Positions 1 through 9,536 of a DNA stretch of 63,617 nucleotides are shown here, piece by piece. This stretch comes from Vibrio sp. RE86 (lineage in GTDB: Bacteria > Pseudomonadota > Gammaproteobacteria > Enterobacterales > Vibrionaceae), in contig NZ_VTXI01000025.1 of NCBI RefSeq assembly GCF_013114545.1, positions 1 through 63,617 on the forward strand, read 5' to 3'. How positions within the stretch are numbered: the first letter of the stretch is position 1; each line of letters opens with the position of its first letter. A program made the translations under genes and the position numbers. The notes beneath the pieces were generated by a model. That model searched no databases and was not told the origin of the DNA. It worked only from the letters and a program-made list of their open reading frames with translations.

Positions 1-302
1 GTGCGACGGGTGACACAGGTCCAACGGGTGACACAGGTCCAACGGGTGACACAGGTGCGACGGGTGATACCGGTGCGACGGGTGACACAGGTCCAACGGG
101 TGATACCGGGCCAACGGGTGATACGGGCGCAATGGGTGACACAGGCCCAACGGGTGACACGGGTGCGACGGGTGATACCGGCCCAACGGGTGATACAGGC
201 CCAACGGGTGACACAGGCCCAACGGGTGACACAGGTTCAACGGGTGACACAGGTCCAACGGGTGACACAGGTCCAACGGGTGATATAGGCCCGGCGGGTA
301 GT
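1..302 (+). repeat. Tandem 18-bp (2 x 9 bp) coding repeat for collagen triplets
   Basis: Near-identical 18-bp units of the type GGTGACACAGGTCCAACG run from the window edge to about 300. Variants differ at wobble positions (GACACA/GATACC, GGT/GGC/GGG) and at the P/A/S codon. The array continues to the left of the window. High identity between units suggests recent slippage or recombination, so the copy number probably varies between strains. Confidence 0.9.
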
Positions 303-680
303 TCAGGGGGTAAAGGAGACACAGGGCCAACCGGGCCTACAGGGCCTAGAGGAGCGGGTTTTAAAATCTTAGGCACCACGGTTATTAGTTCAGGTGGCAA
401 TGTTACATGGTATGATCGTGGTGGCTTAATATCAGCGCCATCGACCGTCACTTATAATACAACAAGCAAATCATTAGAAATGACCCTTGGTATCAACAAC
501 TTAGGGCCATATCATCACGTTTTCTTAATGAGAAACTCTGTCAGTGAACCTGCGGCCAGATGTGCCGTGTGGGCGGAAAACTTGTCTACTGACAAGTACC
601 ATATTCTTTGTTCAGATGCTTCAGGTGCTCCAATTGACTTGAGTGGAAGAAAACTATCAATATCTTTCACCTGGCAATAA
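3..680 (+). CDS. Collagen-like Gly-X-Y repeat protein, 5' end outside window
   Basis: The reading frame is open from the left edge and ends at TAA 678-680. About 100 residues are collagen-type triplets, mostly alternating GDT with GPT, GAT or GST, with one GAM near position 130. A less regular stretch (GPA, GSS, GGK, GPR) leads into a non-repetitive C-terminal domain of about 108 residues, rich in Ser, Thr and Gly and probably beta-structured. Bacterial collagen-like proteins are usually surface or fibre proteins, with a triple helix carrying a globular head. The N-terminus, any signal peptide and the total repeat number lie outside the window, so localisation cannot be judged. A phage or tailocin fibre is an alternative. 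Confidence 0.8.
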   Translation, partial: ATGDTGPTGDTGPTGDTGATGDTGATGDTGPTGDTGPTGDTGAMGDTGPTGDTGATGDTGPTGDTGPTGDTGPTGDTGSTGDTGPTGDTGPTGDIGPAGSSGGKGDTGPTGPTGPRGAGFKILGTTVISSGGNVTWYDRGGLISAPSTVTYNTTSKSLEMTLGINNLGPYHHVFLMRNSVSEPAARCAVWAENLSTDKYHILCSDASGAPIDLSGRKLSISFTWQ

Positions 681-700
681 GCAACCTAGACGAAAATGGG

Positions 701-741
701 CAGTGCTAGACAACACTTATTGTTTAGCACTGTCATTTTTT
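701..741 (+). terminator. Terminator of the collagen-like gene
   Basis: A 12-bp stem (CAGTGCTAGACA paired with TGTTTAGCACTG, one G-U) with a loop of about 8 nt is followed by a T-rich run, 20 nt after the stop codon. Confidence 0.75.
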
Positions 742-816
742 GAGTCATTGAACTATTGAAGGGTATTCAATCGAGGATGGGATATTAAGGCGTAAAGACT
801 CTACTTAAAGGTCACG

Positions 817-1530
817 CTATACGGCATTCTCACACTCCACATCGTAAACAAGATCGGATACTGTACTTGGACGAAGAATATTTTCATTAGGTATTTGGAA
901 TCGACACGCCATCATCTGGTTGTACATGTTCCAGTGATTGAACAGACACACTTGTTCGTCATCCGTTTCATCAGCCCAAGTCTCTTTCATAAACGGCGTT
1001 AAGCTAGCCGCGCCATGAGCGTACATCATCATCTGCCACTTGATTTCCCAAATCTTAACAGGTGTGTCAGGGTGATGAGTGTTGTAGTTATCCGCTAAAC
1101 CGTGAACAAGCGCTTCGATTTCACCGCTATTATCAATAAAGTAGTCAAACAAGGCGTCTTCTTGTCGTACAGCATCAGCGATAAGCTGAATAGGTTGTTT
1201 AAATGCAAGCATGTGAGCAAGAAGACGAACCGAGAAAGTATAAAGCTTGACGTTAGAATCCGCGTCTTCAGGCATATGAGCAATGATTGTTCGCATGTAC
1301 TTTTCCATATACAAATGCAAACCATCGCTAATGGCATACCAAATTTGCTCTTTACTGCCAAAGTGATGACGAATAAGGCTGTGTGATACACCCGCTTTCT
1401 CACTGATATTTCGAAGAGAGACTCGCTCATAACCTAGTTCACAAAATAGGTTCGTGGCGACTCGCATGATCTCACATTTGGTCTTTTCTGCGTCTTGCGC
1501 GCTTCTTCTGCCTTGCTTTCTTTCAGTCAT
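817..1530 (-). CDS. TetR/AcrR-family transcriptional regulator
   Basis: A 237-aa protein with an N-terminal TetR helix-turn-helix at about residues 15-62; the recognition helix contains SHSLIRHHFGSKE. The C-terminal ligand/dimerisation domain resembles nothing I can name. The ATG at 1530 follows a distant purine-rich AAGGA. The gene is divergent from the RND efflux operon across 182 bp, the classical arrangement of a local repressor with its pump genes, so it probably represses that operon in response to a pump substrate. That link is inference from position. I did not find a convincing palindromic operator in the gap. Confidence 0.88.
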   Translation of the reverse strand: MTERKQGRRSAQDAEKTKCEIMRVATNLFCELGYERVSLRNISEKAGVSHSLIRHHFGSKEQIWYAISDGLHLYMEKYMRTIIAHMPEDADSNVKLYTFSVRLLAHMLAFKQPIQLIADAVRQEDALFDYFIDNSGEIEALVHGLADNYNTHHPDTPVKIWEIKWQMMMYAHGAASLTPFMKETWADETDDEQVCLFNHWNMYNQMMACRFQIPNENILRPSTVSDLVYDVECENAV

Positions 1531-1712
1531 AATCTCAATCAGTTTCCTTTAACACACTCTTTCTACCAGAAAAGCCGTGTCATTTCATCACTCAACCGCA
1601 TAAACAGTATAGCCTACATTGGAGTTATATTGCACGGGTGGAAAATAAATATTGATCTCACGCATAATCCGCATATACTGCACGCCTGTGTAATAAATCA
1701 AGATGACAAACA

Positions 1713-2789
1713 ATGATCACATCAATAAAAGGAATAAAGCATTTAGCACAGCTTGGAGTGATGGGGCTGATCCTTGTCTCGGTAGCAGGGTGTAATAAGG
1801 CTAATTCGGAAATTTCAGATCCTGTGATAAAGCCTGTAAAACTGATTGAAGTTCCAAACGCCAGTGCTGAACAATACGATTCATTTATCGCGAACATTGA
1901 TGCGACTGAAAGAGCGTCTCTCTCGTTCCAAGTTTCTGGAGAGATACAATCAATAGCGGTAAAAATGGGAACGGCGGTGAAAAAGGGTGAGGTACTTGCT
2001 TCATTGGATCCGACTGACTACCAATTTGCTTATGAAGCGCGTCTAGCTGAGTTCGATCTTGCAAAAACGGCTTATCAGCGTGCAGAACAACTGCACAATA
2101 AAAAGCTCATCAGTGTCGATACCTTTGATCAAAGCTATACCACATACAAAGCGGCAGAGGCAGCATTAGAGCAATCGAAAACAGACCTCGATTACACGCA
2201 AATTATTGCGCCATTTGACGGTGTTATTTCGCTAACGCTGAGTAAGCAAAACCAAGTGGTTGCCGCGAGCCAACCGATACTAAACATCATAGACAACAGT
2301 GTGATGGATGTCGTTTTGACCATCCCTGTTAGTTATGCAGAGCAGTACGGGTTAAACCATATTGCTAATTCTTCTTTTGACGTCGTTATGGATAGCCATC
2401 GTGATGTGGTGATCCCTGCTGTCTTCAAAGAAATTTCGACACAACCGGACACGGATACCAATAGTTACAGCGCAAGTCTGACGTTTGAACGACCTAAGAA
2501 GATTAATTTGCTACCGGGCATGACTGCTCAAGTCCATTTATTAAAGCACGCCAATAGTCAAACGATCACGCTTGCTGATACCGCTTGGGTGAGCAAAATG
2601 GACAAGAAAGGTGAGCTATACCGATTCGATCAAGAGACGAAAATGATCAATAAGATTCAAGTCGAACTCGATGAAAAAGGCAATGTCATTGCAGGGTTAA
2701 ACCAAGGTGACCTGATTGTAGAAGCGGGTGTAGAAAACCTATTACCTGGCCAACAAGTAAAAGCATGGACGAAAGAGGGCGGTATCTAA
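1713..2789 (+). CDS. RND efflux periplasmic adaptor (first of two), lipoprotein
   Basis: A 358-aa membrane-fusion protein of the HlyD/AcrA type. A lipoprotein signal ends in VSVAGC with Cys27 as the likely lipidated residue. The order is lipoyl half-motif, helical hairpin (about 95-150), second lipoyl half and beta-barrel, the usual one for RND adaptors. It is the first gene of a three-gene operon and ends one base before the next start. Adaptors of this class bridge the inner-membrane pump to a TolC-type channel; no channel gene is present here, so a TolC encoded elsewhere is likely used. The pairing with a second, different adaptor resembles TriABC and VexIJK systems. Confidence 0.9.
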   Translation: MITSIKGIKHLAQLGVMGLILVSVAGCNKANSEISDPVIKPVKLIEVPNASAEQYDSFIANIDATERASLSFQVSGEIQSIAVKMGTAVKKGEVLASLDPTDYQFAYEARLAEFDLAKTAYQRAEQLHNKKLISVDTFDQSYTTYKAAEAALEQSKTDLDYTQIIAPFDGVISLTLSKQNQVVAASQPILNIIDNSVMDVVLTIPVSYAEQYGLNHIANSSFDVVMDSHRDVVIPAVFKEISTQPDTDTNSYSASLTFERPKKINLLPGMTAQVHLLKHANSQTITLADTAWVSKMDKKGELYRFDQETKMINKIQVELDEKGNVIAGLNQGDLIVEAGVENLLPGQQVKAWTKEGGI

Positions 2790-2790
2790 A

Positions 2791-3846
2791 ATGCAACGTG
2801 CAAAACTCACATTGACGGCACTGTCACTCGCAACTTTGGTGGCTTGTACGCCAGACACTGAGCATCGACCAAATCACTCAATGATGGTAGAAACATTTAC
2901 CGTATCACAAGCATCAGAAACCCAGTTTAGAACGTTCAACGGTCAAGTTATGCCCGCTGAACTTACCCCTTTAGCATTTCGTCGTGATGGTGAACTCTCA
3001 TCGATTTTGGTTAAAGAGGGTGATCGAGTCTCAAAAGGTCAAACCGTCGCTATTCTTGATGACTCTAAAGCCAAACAGCAGCTAAACGATGCCCAAGCCA
3101 AGTTTGAACTCGCACTTAAACAGGTTAAGCGAGGCGAAGAGCTTCGAGCGAATAAGATGATCTCTCGAGCAGAACTTGATGAGCTGACCGCTAACTTCCA
3201 ATTAGCAAAAGCCAACCTAGGTGCTGCCAAAGCGACGATGAGCTACATGAGACTAAGCGCTCCGTTCAGTGGCGTTATCTCATCTGTCGATAAGAAAAAA
3301 TTCGAGAACGTGACACCTGGCGAGCAAGTCGTCTCTATCTATCAAGATGAGCAGGTCTACGTAAAGATCGAAGTGTCAGATTCAGTACTAGCCATGCTTA
3401 ATCCTGAAGCGAGCTCTCAGGATTACCAACCGACAGCGACGTTTGCAGGCCATGAAGGCAACTACTCCGTGAGCTACTTAGAGCATACAAGTGAACTTCA
3501 TCCACAGAGCCAAACTTACGAGCTGTGGTTAAAGATGAACCAACTTGAACATGAAATTTTACCGGGCACGAGTGCTCGCGTATCGGTCGATCTCGTTAAA
3601 GCTGGACTCAACACCTATCAAGCATACCAGTTACCGATGACAGCCATTGATGCTGGACGCTCTAGCCAAGATTTCTATGTGTGGAAGCTTGAGCAAGGTA
3701 CTGCACATCGTTACCCCGTAACAGTAGATCAAATAACAGGTAATGGTGCGTTAGTCGGAAGTGGTATCCAGAAAGGCGATGAACTGATCAACTCAAATCT
3801 ACGCAAACTGCGTGAAGGTATGGAAATTAAGGGAGCTGAGCTGTGA
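2791..3846 (+). CDS. RND efflux periplasmic adaptor (second of two), lipoprotein
   Basis: A 351-aa HlyD/AcrA-type adaptor with a lipobox (LVAC, Cys19). The barrel-sandwich motif (VKEGDRVSKGQTVAILD) and a short helical hairpin are visible. It is clearly a different protein from the preceding adaptor rather than a recent duplicate. It starts 1 bp after the first adaptor stops and overlaps the transporter start by 4 bp (GTGA), so the three genes are translationally coupled. In known two-adaptor RND pumps both adaptors are needed; whether that holds here is inference. Confidence 0.9.
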   Translation: MQRAKLTLTALSLATLVACTPDTEHRPNHSMMVETFTVSQASETQFRTFNGQVMPAELTPLAFRRDGELSSILVKEGDRVSKGQTVAILDDSKAKQQLNDAQAKFELALKQVKRGEELRANKMISRAELDELTANFQLAKANLGAAKATMSYMRLSAPFSGVISSVDKKKFENVTPGEQVVSIYQDEQVYVKIEVSDSVLAMLNPEASSQDYQPTATFAGHEGNYSVSYLEHTSELHPQSQTYELWLKMNQLEHEILPGTSARVSVDLVKAGLNTYQAYQLPMTAIDAGRSSQDFYVWKLEQGTAHRYPVTVDQITGNGALVGSGIQKGDELINSNLRKLREGMEIKGAEL

Positions 3847-6800
3847 GCATTGCTGAGTACTCAATAAAAAACAAAGTCATTAGTTGGCTATTTCTCGTTA
3901 TTTTAGCGATTGGGGGTTACACCTCATTTATGGACTTGGGTCGCTTAGAAGACCCTGCCTTTACGATCAAAGACGCCATGATAATCTCGACTTATCCAGG
4001 TGCAACATCGCAAGAGGTGGAAGAAGAACTAACGTATCCATTGGAAAAAGAGATCCGCAAGCTCCCTTATATCGATAAGATTACATCAACATCGTCCAAT
4101 GGCATGTCTCAAATTATGGTGAGCATGGAAATGGAATATGGCCCAGATGAACTACCACAGATCTGGGATGAGATGCGTCGTAAAATCAATGACCTACAGC
4201 CTACATTACCTAGCGGTGTTAGCTCAGTTCAAATCATTGACGACTTCGGTGATGTATACGGCGTTATGCTGATGCTAACGGGCAGTGGTTATGACTACAT
4301 TGAGCTTAAACGCTATGCAGACTACCTAAGCCGTGAACTTGAATTGGTCGATGGTGTGGGTAAAGTGGCGATTGCAGGCGATCAACAAGAGCAGTTGTTT
4401 GTTGAGGTTTCATTAGAGCGTCTTGCTGCTTTGAATTTAGATATGAATACGGTTGTGGGTTTACTTAGTCAACAAAACAGTGTTCAGTCTGCAGGCGAAG
4501 TGATGGTGAACGGTCAAACGTTGACGATTCGTCCTAATGGCACCATGAGTTCGGAGCAAGAGCTTCAAGAGCTGATCATTCATGGTCGCGATACCGGAAA
4601 CCTAATTCGACTGAAAGATGTTGCGACGATCAGTCGTGGCATACAAGAGAAGCCATCCAATGTTGTGACGTTCAACGGCGAACCTGCGATTAACCTTGCT
4701 ATCTCTTTTGGCGCAGGTGTAAACGTTGTTGAAGTAGGTAAAGCACTAGAAGCGGAACTCGAAGCCCTTGAAAGTATTCGTCCGGCTGGTGTGGACATCA
4801 ACTACTTTTACAACCAATCAGCTGAAGTTGAGAAATCGGTTGATGACTTTATTGTCAGCTTAGGCCAAGCCGTTGCTATCGTCATTATCGTACTTCTGTT
4901 TGCTATGGGTCTTCGTAGCGGATTGATTATTGGTGCAGTATTGCTGCTGACAGTAATGGGTACGTTCATTCTAATGAAGCAAAACGATGTAGAGCTGCAC
5001 CGAATCTCTCTAGGCGCACTTATCATCGCGTTGGGTATGCTGGTGGACAATGCCATTGTTGTTGTCGAAGGTATCCTTGTTGGACTGAAACGAGGCAAAA
5101 CTAAGACGCAAGCCGCTATTGATATCGTCAAACAAACTCAATGGCCACTGCTTGGTGCAACCGTTATTGCGATTACTGCATTTGCGCCTATCGGCCTCTC
5201 AGAAGATGCAACCGGCGAATTTATGGGCTCTCTATTCTGGGTTCTATGTTACTCGCTGTTCTTAAGCTGGATCACTGCGCTAACGTTGACGCCGTTCTTA
5301 GCCGAATTGCTGTTAAAAGAAGAAAAATCAGACGCTTCTGAAGATGTAGACCCATATAAAGGTGTGCTGTTTACCGTGTTTGGTGCAAGTCTGAAATTTG
5401 CTCTTCGCTTCCGTTGGTTAACCGTTGTAAGTATGGTCGGTCTACTTGTCGTGGCTGTAGCTGGCTTTGGTATGGTGAAACAACAGTTCTTCCCACCATC
5501 AAACACACCAATGTTTTATGTTGATATGTGGATGCCAGAAGGCACGGATATACGTGAAACAATTAAAGAGACTAACAAGGTTGAGCAGTACATTCGCCAG
5601 CAAGATGATGTTGAATTTGTTTCGACGACATCAGGCCAAGGTTTACAGCGATTTGCGCTAACTTACCAACCAGAGAAGAGTTACGAAGCTTATACGCAGC
5701 TACAAGTTCGAACGACAGATCGTGAGACCATGTTTGAACTACTAGAGAAGCTTGATAACAATCTTCCAGTCACATTCAATAAACCGACGTTCCAGTTTAA
5801 GCTGATGGAGTTTGGCCCTTCACCAGCCTCAAAAATTGAAGCGCGTATCACAGGCCCTGACCCACAAGTACTACGCGATATCGCAGTTCAAGTCGAAGAT
5901 GTGCTGCTGCAAGATCCTGGCTCACGAAATGTTCGTCATGACTGGCGTGAGCGCACGAAAGAGCTTGTTCCTCAATTCAACGAATCGAAAGCTCGACGTT
6001 TAGGTATCTCGAAAGAAGACTTATCCAATACGTTACAAATGGCGTTTGGTGGTACACCAATTGGTCTGCTTAGAGATGGCACACACATGCTGCCGATCAT
6101 CGCTAGACTGCCAGAAGAGGAACGTATTGATTTTGAATCGTTAGGCAATGTGAAGATTTGGAGCCCGACGCTTCAAAGCTATATTCCAGTTGAACAAGTT
6201 ATTGATGGCGTATCACTCGATTGGCAAGAACCGTTAATACAGCGTCGCGATCGAAAACGTACTTTAACAGTACTAGCAGACCACGATGTATTAGGTCACG
6301 AAACGCCGGCGAGTCTGTTTAGCCGAATTCAACCACAAGTTGAGGCTATTCCGCTGCCTGAAGGTTATGTTATCACTTGGGGTGGTGAGTACGAGTCATC
6401 TAAGGATGCACAGGAAGCGCTATTTGGTTCACTACCAATGGGTTATCTACTGATGTTTATCATCACTATGTTGTTGTTTAACTCATTCAGAAAGCCACTT
6501 GTTATTTGGTTTACGGTGCCACTGTCTATTATTGGTGTGTCGATTGGCTTACTCGCAACAGATATGCCGTTTAGCTTCACAGCGTTCTTAGGTTTGCTGA
6601 GTCTAAGTGGAATGATCTTGAAGAACGGCATCGTACTATTAGATCAGATTAATAGTGAGCTGGATTCAGGTAAGGACCCATATCAAGCGGTGTTTGATAG
6701 CGCGATCTCTCGTGTTAGACCCGTGAGTATGGCTGCACTGACGACCATTTTGGGTATGATTCCACTCGTATTTGATGCATTTTTTGGCTCTATGGCGATC

Positions 6801-6902
6801 ACAATCATGGCAGGCCTAGGCTTTGCCACGGTACTTACGTTAATCGTGGTACCGGTATTATTCGCTATTTTTTATCGAATCAAACCATCCACTGCCGGAT
6901 AA
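3843..6902 (+). CDS. RND-family efflux pump inner-membrane transporter
   Basis: A 1019-aa protein with the duplicated RND architecture of 12 membrane helices and two large periplasmic loops. It starts with GTG, overlapping the upstream stop by 4 bp. The TM4 proton-relay motif reads LVDNAIVVVEG (Asp402, Asn403), where AcrB has an Asp-Asp pair; the TM10 lysine motif (MILKNGIVLLDQ) is kept. To my knowledge the D-N form is common in two-adaptor pumps such as TriC, so it need not mean inactivity. The substrate is unknown; drugs, bile salts or detergents are typical. A strong terminator follows. It is less like AcrB than like the TriC/VexK branch. Confidence 0.93.
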   Translation: MSIAEYSIKNKVISWLFLVILAIGGYTSFMDLGRLEDPAFTIKDAMIISTYPGATSQEVEEELTYPLEKEIRKLPYIDKITSTSSNGMSQIMVSMEMEYGPDELPQIWDEMRRKINDLQPTLPSGVSSVQIIDDFGDVYGVMLMLTGSGYDYIELKRYADYLSRELELVDGVGKVAIAGDQQEQLFVEVSLERLAALNLDMNTVVGLLSQQNSVQSAGEVMVNGQTLTIRPNGTMSSEQELQELIIHGRDTGNLIRLKDVATISRGIQEKPSNVVTFNGEPAINLAISFGAGVNVVEVGKALEAELEALESIRPAGVDINYFYNQSAEVEKSVDDFIVSLGQAVAIVIIVLLFAMGLRSGLIIGAVLLLTVMGTFILMKQNDVELHRISLGALIIALGMLVDNAIVVVEGILVGLKRGKTKTQAAIDIVKQTQWPLLGATVIAITAFAPIGLSEDATGEFMGSLFWVLCYSLFLSWITALTLTPFLAELLLKEEKSDASEDVDPYKGVLFTVFGASLKFALRFRWLTVVSMVGLLVVAVAGFGMVKQQFFPPSNTPMFYVDMWMPEGTDIRETIKETNKVEQYIRQQDDVEFVSTTSGQGLQRFALTYQPEKSYEAYTQLQVRTTDRETMFELLEKLDNNLPVTFNKPTFQFKLMEFGPSPASKIEARITGPDPQVLRDIAVQVEDVLLQDPGSRNVRHDWRERTKELVPQFNESKARRLGISKEDLSNTLQMAFGGTPIGLLRDGTHMLPIIARLPEEERIDFESLGNVKIWSPTLQSYIPVEQVIDGVSLDWQEPLIQRRDRKRTLTVLADHDVLGHETPASLFSRIQPQVEAIPLPEGYVITWGGEYESSKDAQEALFGSLPMGYLLMFIITMLLFNSFRKPLVIWFTVPLSIIGVSIGLLATDMPFSFTAFLGLLSLSGMILKNGIVLLDQINSELDSGKDPYQAVFDSAISRVRPVSMAALTTILGMIPLVFDAFFGSMAITIMAGLGFATVLTLIVVPVLFAIFYRIKPSTAG

Positions 6903-6934
6903 GTTAAAGGATTGACACCGATTCGTTTAAAGCC

Positions 6935-6960
6935 AGCCCGGAATAACTCCGGGCTTTTTT
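6935..6960 (+). terminator. Terminator of the RND operon
   Basis: AGCCCGG / CCGGGCT stem with a 7-nt loop followed by T5, 33 bp after the RND transporter stop. Confidence 0.85.
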
Positions 6961-7541
6961 ACGTCTGAATAAAATAGATTGGGTCGCTTAATACGACTTT
7001 GCGTTATTCATCAAAAGATAATAAAAATTAGACTTTGGTGTAATAAAGGGTTCTGGAGTAAATAGATAGACATCATTTACTTACATAGCCGATGTCGAAA
7101 ACTAGTTTAAATAATAATTTTGAATATAGACCAAGGTGAAAATAAATAAACCGTAAGAATGTATCACTTAGGATGAAATAAATAACACAAAACTCAAGAG
7201 CGAAATGAATGTGTATTAAGATCATGAAAATATGCATATGAATCATTAAGTAATAAAATCAAAGGTTTATCTTTTGTTATGTATTTTGTTTATAGATTTA
7301 ACCTCTTTAAAATCAGCGCCTTAAGGATTGGTTAACATCATTATAACATTTCATTCCATATGAGACCTTGCTCAACTTTATCGAAATATCGTTGATAAAA
7401 TATTTGAAGTGTCACATTTGGATATTAACTTTAATAATTAAAGAACAGCGGATTTTATATTGATAAGTACATTTTTAAATATAAAACACCGTTGGCTAAT
7501 GATTGTTTTGTTATTATTGCTGTTATGAATGGAGTCATTTA
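6961..7541. other. AT-rich intergenic region upstream of the PHA operon
   Basis: About 580 bp with roughly 70% A+T by eye and no open frame with a usable ribosome binding site on either strand. It must hold the phaB promoter and is unusually long for this compact window. AT-rich stretches of this kind often bind H-NS-type silencers. I could not identify a sigma-54 or alternative sigma-factor promoter with confidence. Confidence 0.5.
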
Positions 7542-8282
7542 ATGAAGAAGATCGCTTTGATTACAGGGTCGAAAGGTGGTATCGGTTCGGCTATTTCTGA
7601 ACAACTCGTAAACGATGGATATCGTGTTATTGCCACATACTTCACGGGTAATTACGAGTGCGCACTTGAGTGGTTCAATGAAAAACAATTTTCGGAAGAG
7701 CAGGTTCGCCTTTTCGAGTTGGATGTAACCAATACTGAGCAGTGTGCAGAGCGATTAGCGCATCTCCTTCAAGAGGAAGGCACCGTAGATGTTGTGATCA
7801 ACAATGCAGGTATTACTCGAGATGGCACGTTCAAAAAGATGGCCGCATCGGCGTGGAAAGACGTTATCGAAACTAATTTAAATAGTGTATTCAATGTGAC
7901 ACAACCACTGTTTTCGGCGATGTGTGAAAAAGGTAACGGGCGAGTCGTAAACATCTCCTCAGTTAATGGCTTGAAAGGGCAATTCGGTCAAACCAATTAT
8001 TCTGCGGCTAAGGCTGGCATGATTGGGTTTTCAAAAGCGCTGGCCGCAGAAGGTGCACGCAACGGTGTAACGGTAAACGTAGTCGCACCGGGTTACACCG
8101 GTACACCAATGGTTGAAGCGATGAAGCCTGAAGTGCTTGAGTCAATTAAGGCTCAAATCCCAATGCGACGCTTAGCGAGCCCCGAAGAGATTGCTAAGTC
8201 CGTTTCATTTTTAGTCAGTGATGCAGGCGCGTACATTACAGGGGAAACACTCTCTGTTAATGGCGGCTTATACATGCATTAA
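7542..8282 (+). CDS. phaB: Acetoacetyl-CoA reductase (SDR family)
   Basis: A 246-aa short-chain dehydrogenase with the N-terminal nucleotide-binding motif TGSKGGIG, the NNAG motif and the catalytic Ser...YxxxK (NYSAAK). It reduces acetoacetyl-CoA to (R)-3-hydroxybutyryl-CoA with NADPH in PHA synthesis. An in-frame ATG at 7503 exists, but the ATG at 7542 is chosen because GGAG lies 8 bp upstream and the protein then starts MKKIALITG, as this family does. It is first in the operon phaB-phaA-phasin-phaC, 11 bp before phaA, in a compact cytoplasmic pathway from acetyl-CoA to polymer. Confidence 0.93.
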   Translation: MKKIALITGSKGGIGSAISEQLVNDGYRVIATYFTGNYECALEWFNEKQFSEEQVRLFELDVTNTEQCAERLAHLLQEEGTVDVVINNAGITRDGTFKKMAASAWKDVIETNLNSVFNVTQPLFSAMCEKGNGRVVNISSVNGLKGQFGQTNYSAAKAGMIGFSKALAAEGARNGVTVNVVAPGYTGTPMVEAMKPEVLESIKAQIPMRRLASPEEIAKSVSFLVSDAGAYITGETLSVNGGLYMH

Positions 8283-8293
8283 GGAGAATACAC

Positions 8294-9502
8294 ATGGAAC
8301 GTATCTTTATCGTCGGCGCGAAACGAACTCCAATTGGCGCATTTGGTGGAACATTGAAAGATATCTCGGCAGGTAACCTAGCATCGATCGCGATTTCTGG
8401 TGCGGTTTCGCAAAGCGGTGTGAGCGTCAATGAGATTGACGAAGTCATCGTAGGGAATGTAGTCAGCGCAGGTCAAGGTATGGGCGTTGGACGCCAAGCC
8501 GCTATTTATGCGGGCATTCCAAATGAGGTGCCAGCTTACTCTTTGAATATGGTCTGTGGTAGCGGCATGAAAGCTGTCATGGATGCTGCAAGTCATATCA
8601 GAGCAGGTGATGCGAAAGTTGTCGTCGCGGCTGGCGTAGAAGTCATGTCTCAGATTCCTTTTACGGCGCCGTCGAGTATTCGTGATGGGCACAAGATGGG
8701 CAACATGAATCTTACTGATTTGCTCATCAATGACGGCCTGACTGATGTGTATAACCAATACCATATGGGTGTGACGGCGGAAAACATCGCGAAAAAGCTC
8801 GATCTGACAAGAGAACAGCAAGATGAATACGCATTAGCGAGTCAACTTAAAGCGGTCTCGGCGATTGAAGCCGGAAAATTTGAACAAGAGATTGTCTCTG
8901 TTGATGTCAAAAAACGCCGTGAAACGATCGTATTCGATACGGATGAATACCCAAAGGCAGACGCCACAATGAGTGGGCTTGAAAAGCTTCGCCCTGCATT
9001 TGATAGAGCAGGAACGGTGACTGCGGGCAATGCTTCAGGTATCAACGATGGTGCGAGTGCTGTTGTAGTTGCAAATGAAACCGCAGTGAAAGAGCTTGGC
9101 TTAACACCAATGGCGGAGGTTGTTAGTTATGCGCAATCAGGGCTTGACCCAGAAATTATGGGACTTGGGCCAGTGGAAGCCGTTAGCAAAGCGCTAGTGA
9201 ACGCCGATCTTACGATTGAACAGATCGATCTGTTCGAACTCAACGAAGCGTTTGCGGCTCAGGCACTTGGTGTCATTCACGAACTGGCTGATAAACATAA
9301 AGTGGCAGTGAACACCATTCTAGATAAAGCCAATGTTAATGGCGGTGCTATCGCATTGGGCCACCCACTTGGCGCGTCGGGTAACAGAATTCTCGTCTCC
9401 CTCATTCATGAGCTAAACCGCGGCGACAGCCAGTACGGCGTTGCTTCTTTGTGTGTGGGCGGGGGCATGGGTACCGCAGTTATTATCAAATCGATTAGCT
9501 AA
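8294..9502 (+). CDS. phaA: Acetyl-CoA acetyltransferase (beta-ketothiolase)
   Basis: A 402-aa thiolase. The nucleophilic Cys88 sits in NMVCGSGMKA, the catalytic His in the GGAIALGHPLGASG motif, and the second active-site Cys387 in LCVGGGMG. It condenses two acetyl-CoA to acetoacetyl-CoA, the first step of PHB synthesis. Strong AAGGAG 8 bp before the ATG. The operon position between phaB and the phasin gene argues for a PHA role rather than fatty-acid degradation. Confidence 0.94.
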   Translation: MERIFIVGAKRTPIGAFGGTLKDISAGNLASIAISGAVSQSGVSVNEIDEVIVGNVVSAGQGMGVGRQAAIYAGIPNEVPAYSLNMVCGSGMKAVMDAASHIRAGDAKVVVAAGVEVMSQIPFTAPSSIRDGHKMGNMNLTDLLINDGLTDVYNQYHMGVTAENIAKKLDLTREQQDEYALASQLKAVSAIEAGKFEQEIVSVDVKKRRETIVFDTDEYPKADATMSGLEKLRPAFDRAGTVTAGNASGINDGASAVVVANETAVKELGLTPMAEVVSYAQSGLDPEIMGLGPVEAVSKALVNADLTIEQIDLFELNEAFAAQALGVIHELADKHKVAVNTILDKANVNGGAIALGHPLGASGNRILVSLIHELNRGDSQYGVASLCVGGGMGTAVIIKSIS

Positions 9503-9536
9503 CTTATTAAATGGAATTAACTTAGGAGATTCTCCA

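Noticed and set aside
1..288. A second open frame (MRRVTQVQRV type) through the repeat region
   Set aside because: It is only the +1 shadow of the 9-bp repeat unit. The frame giving Gly-X-Y triplets continues into a well-composed C-terminal domain and a terminator, so that one is real.
1..302. CRISPR array
   Set aside because: The repeats are contiguous without spacers and encode collagen triplets.
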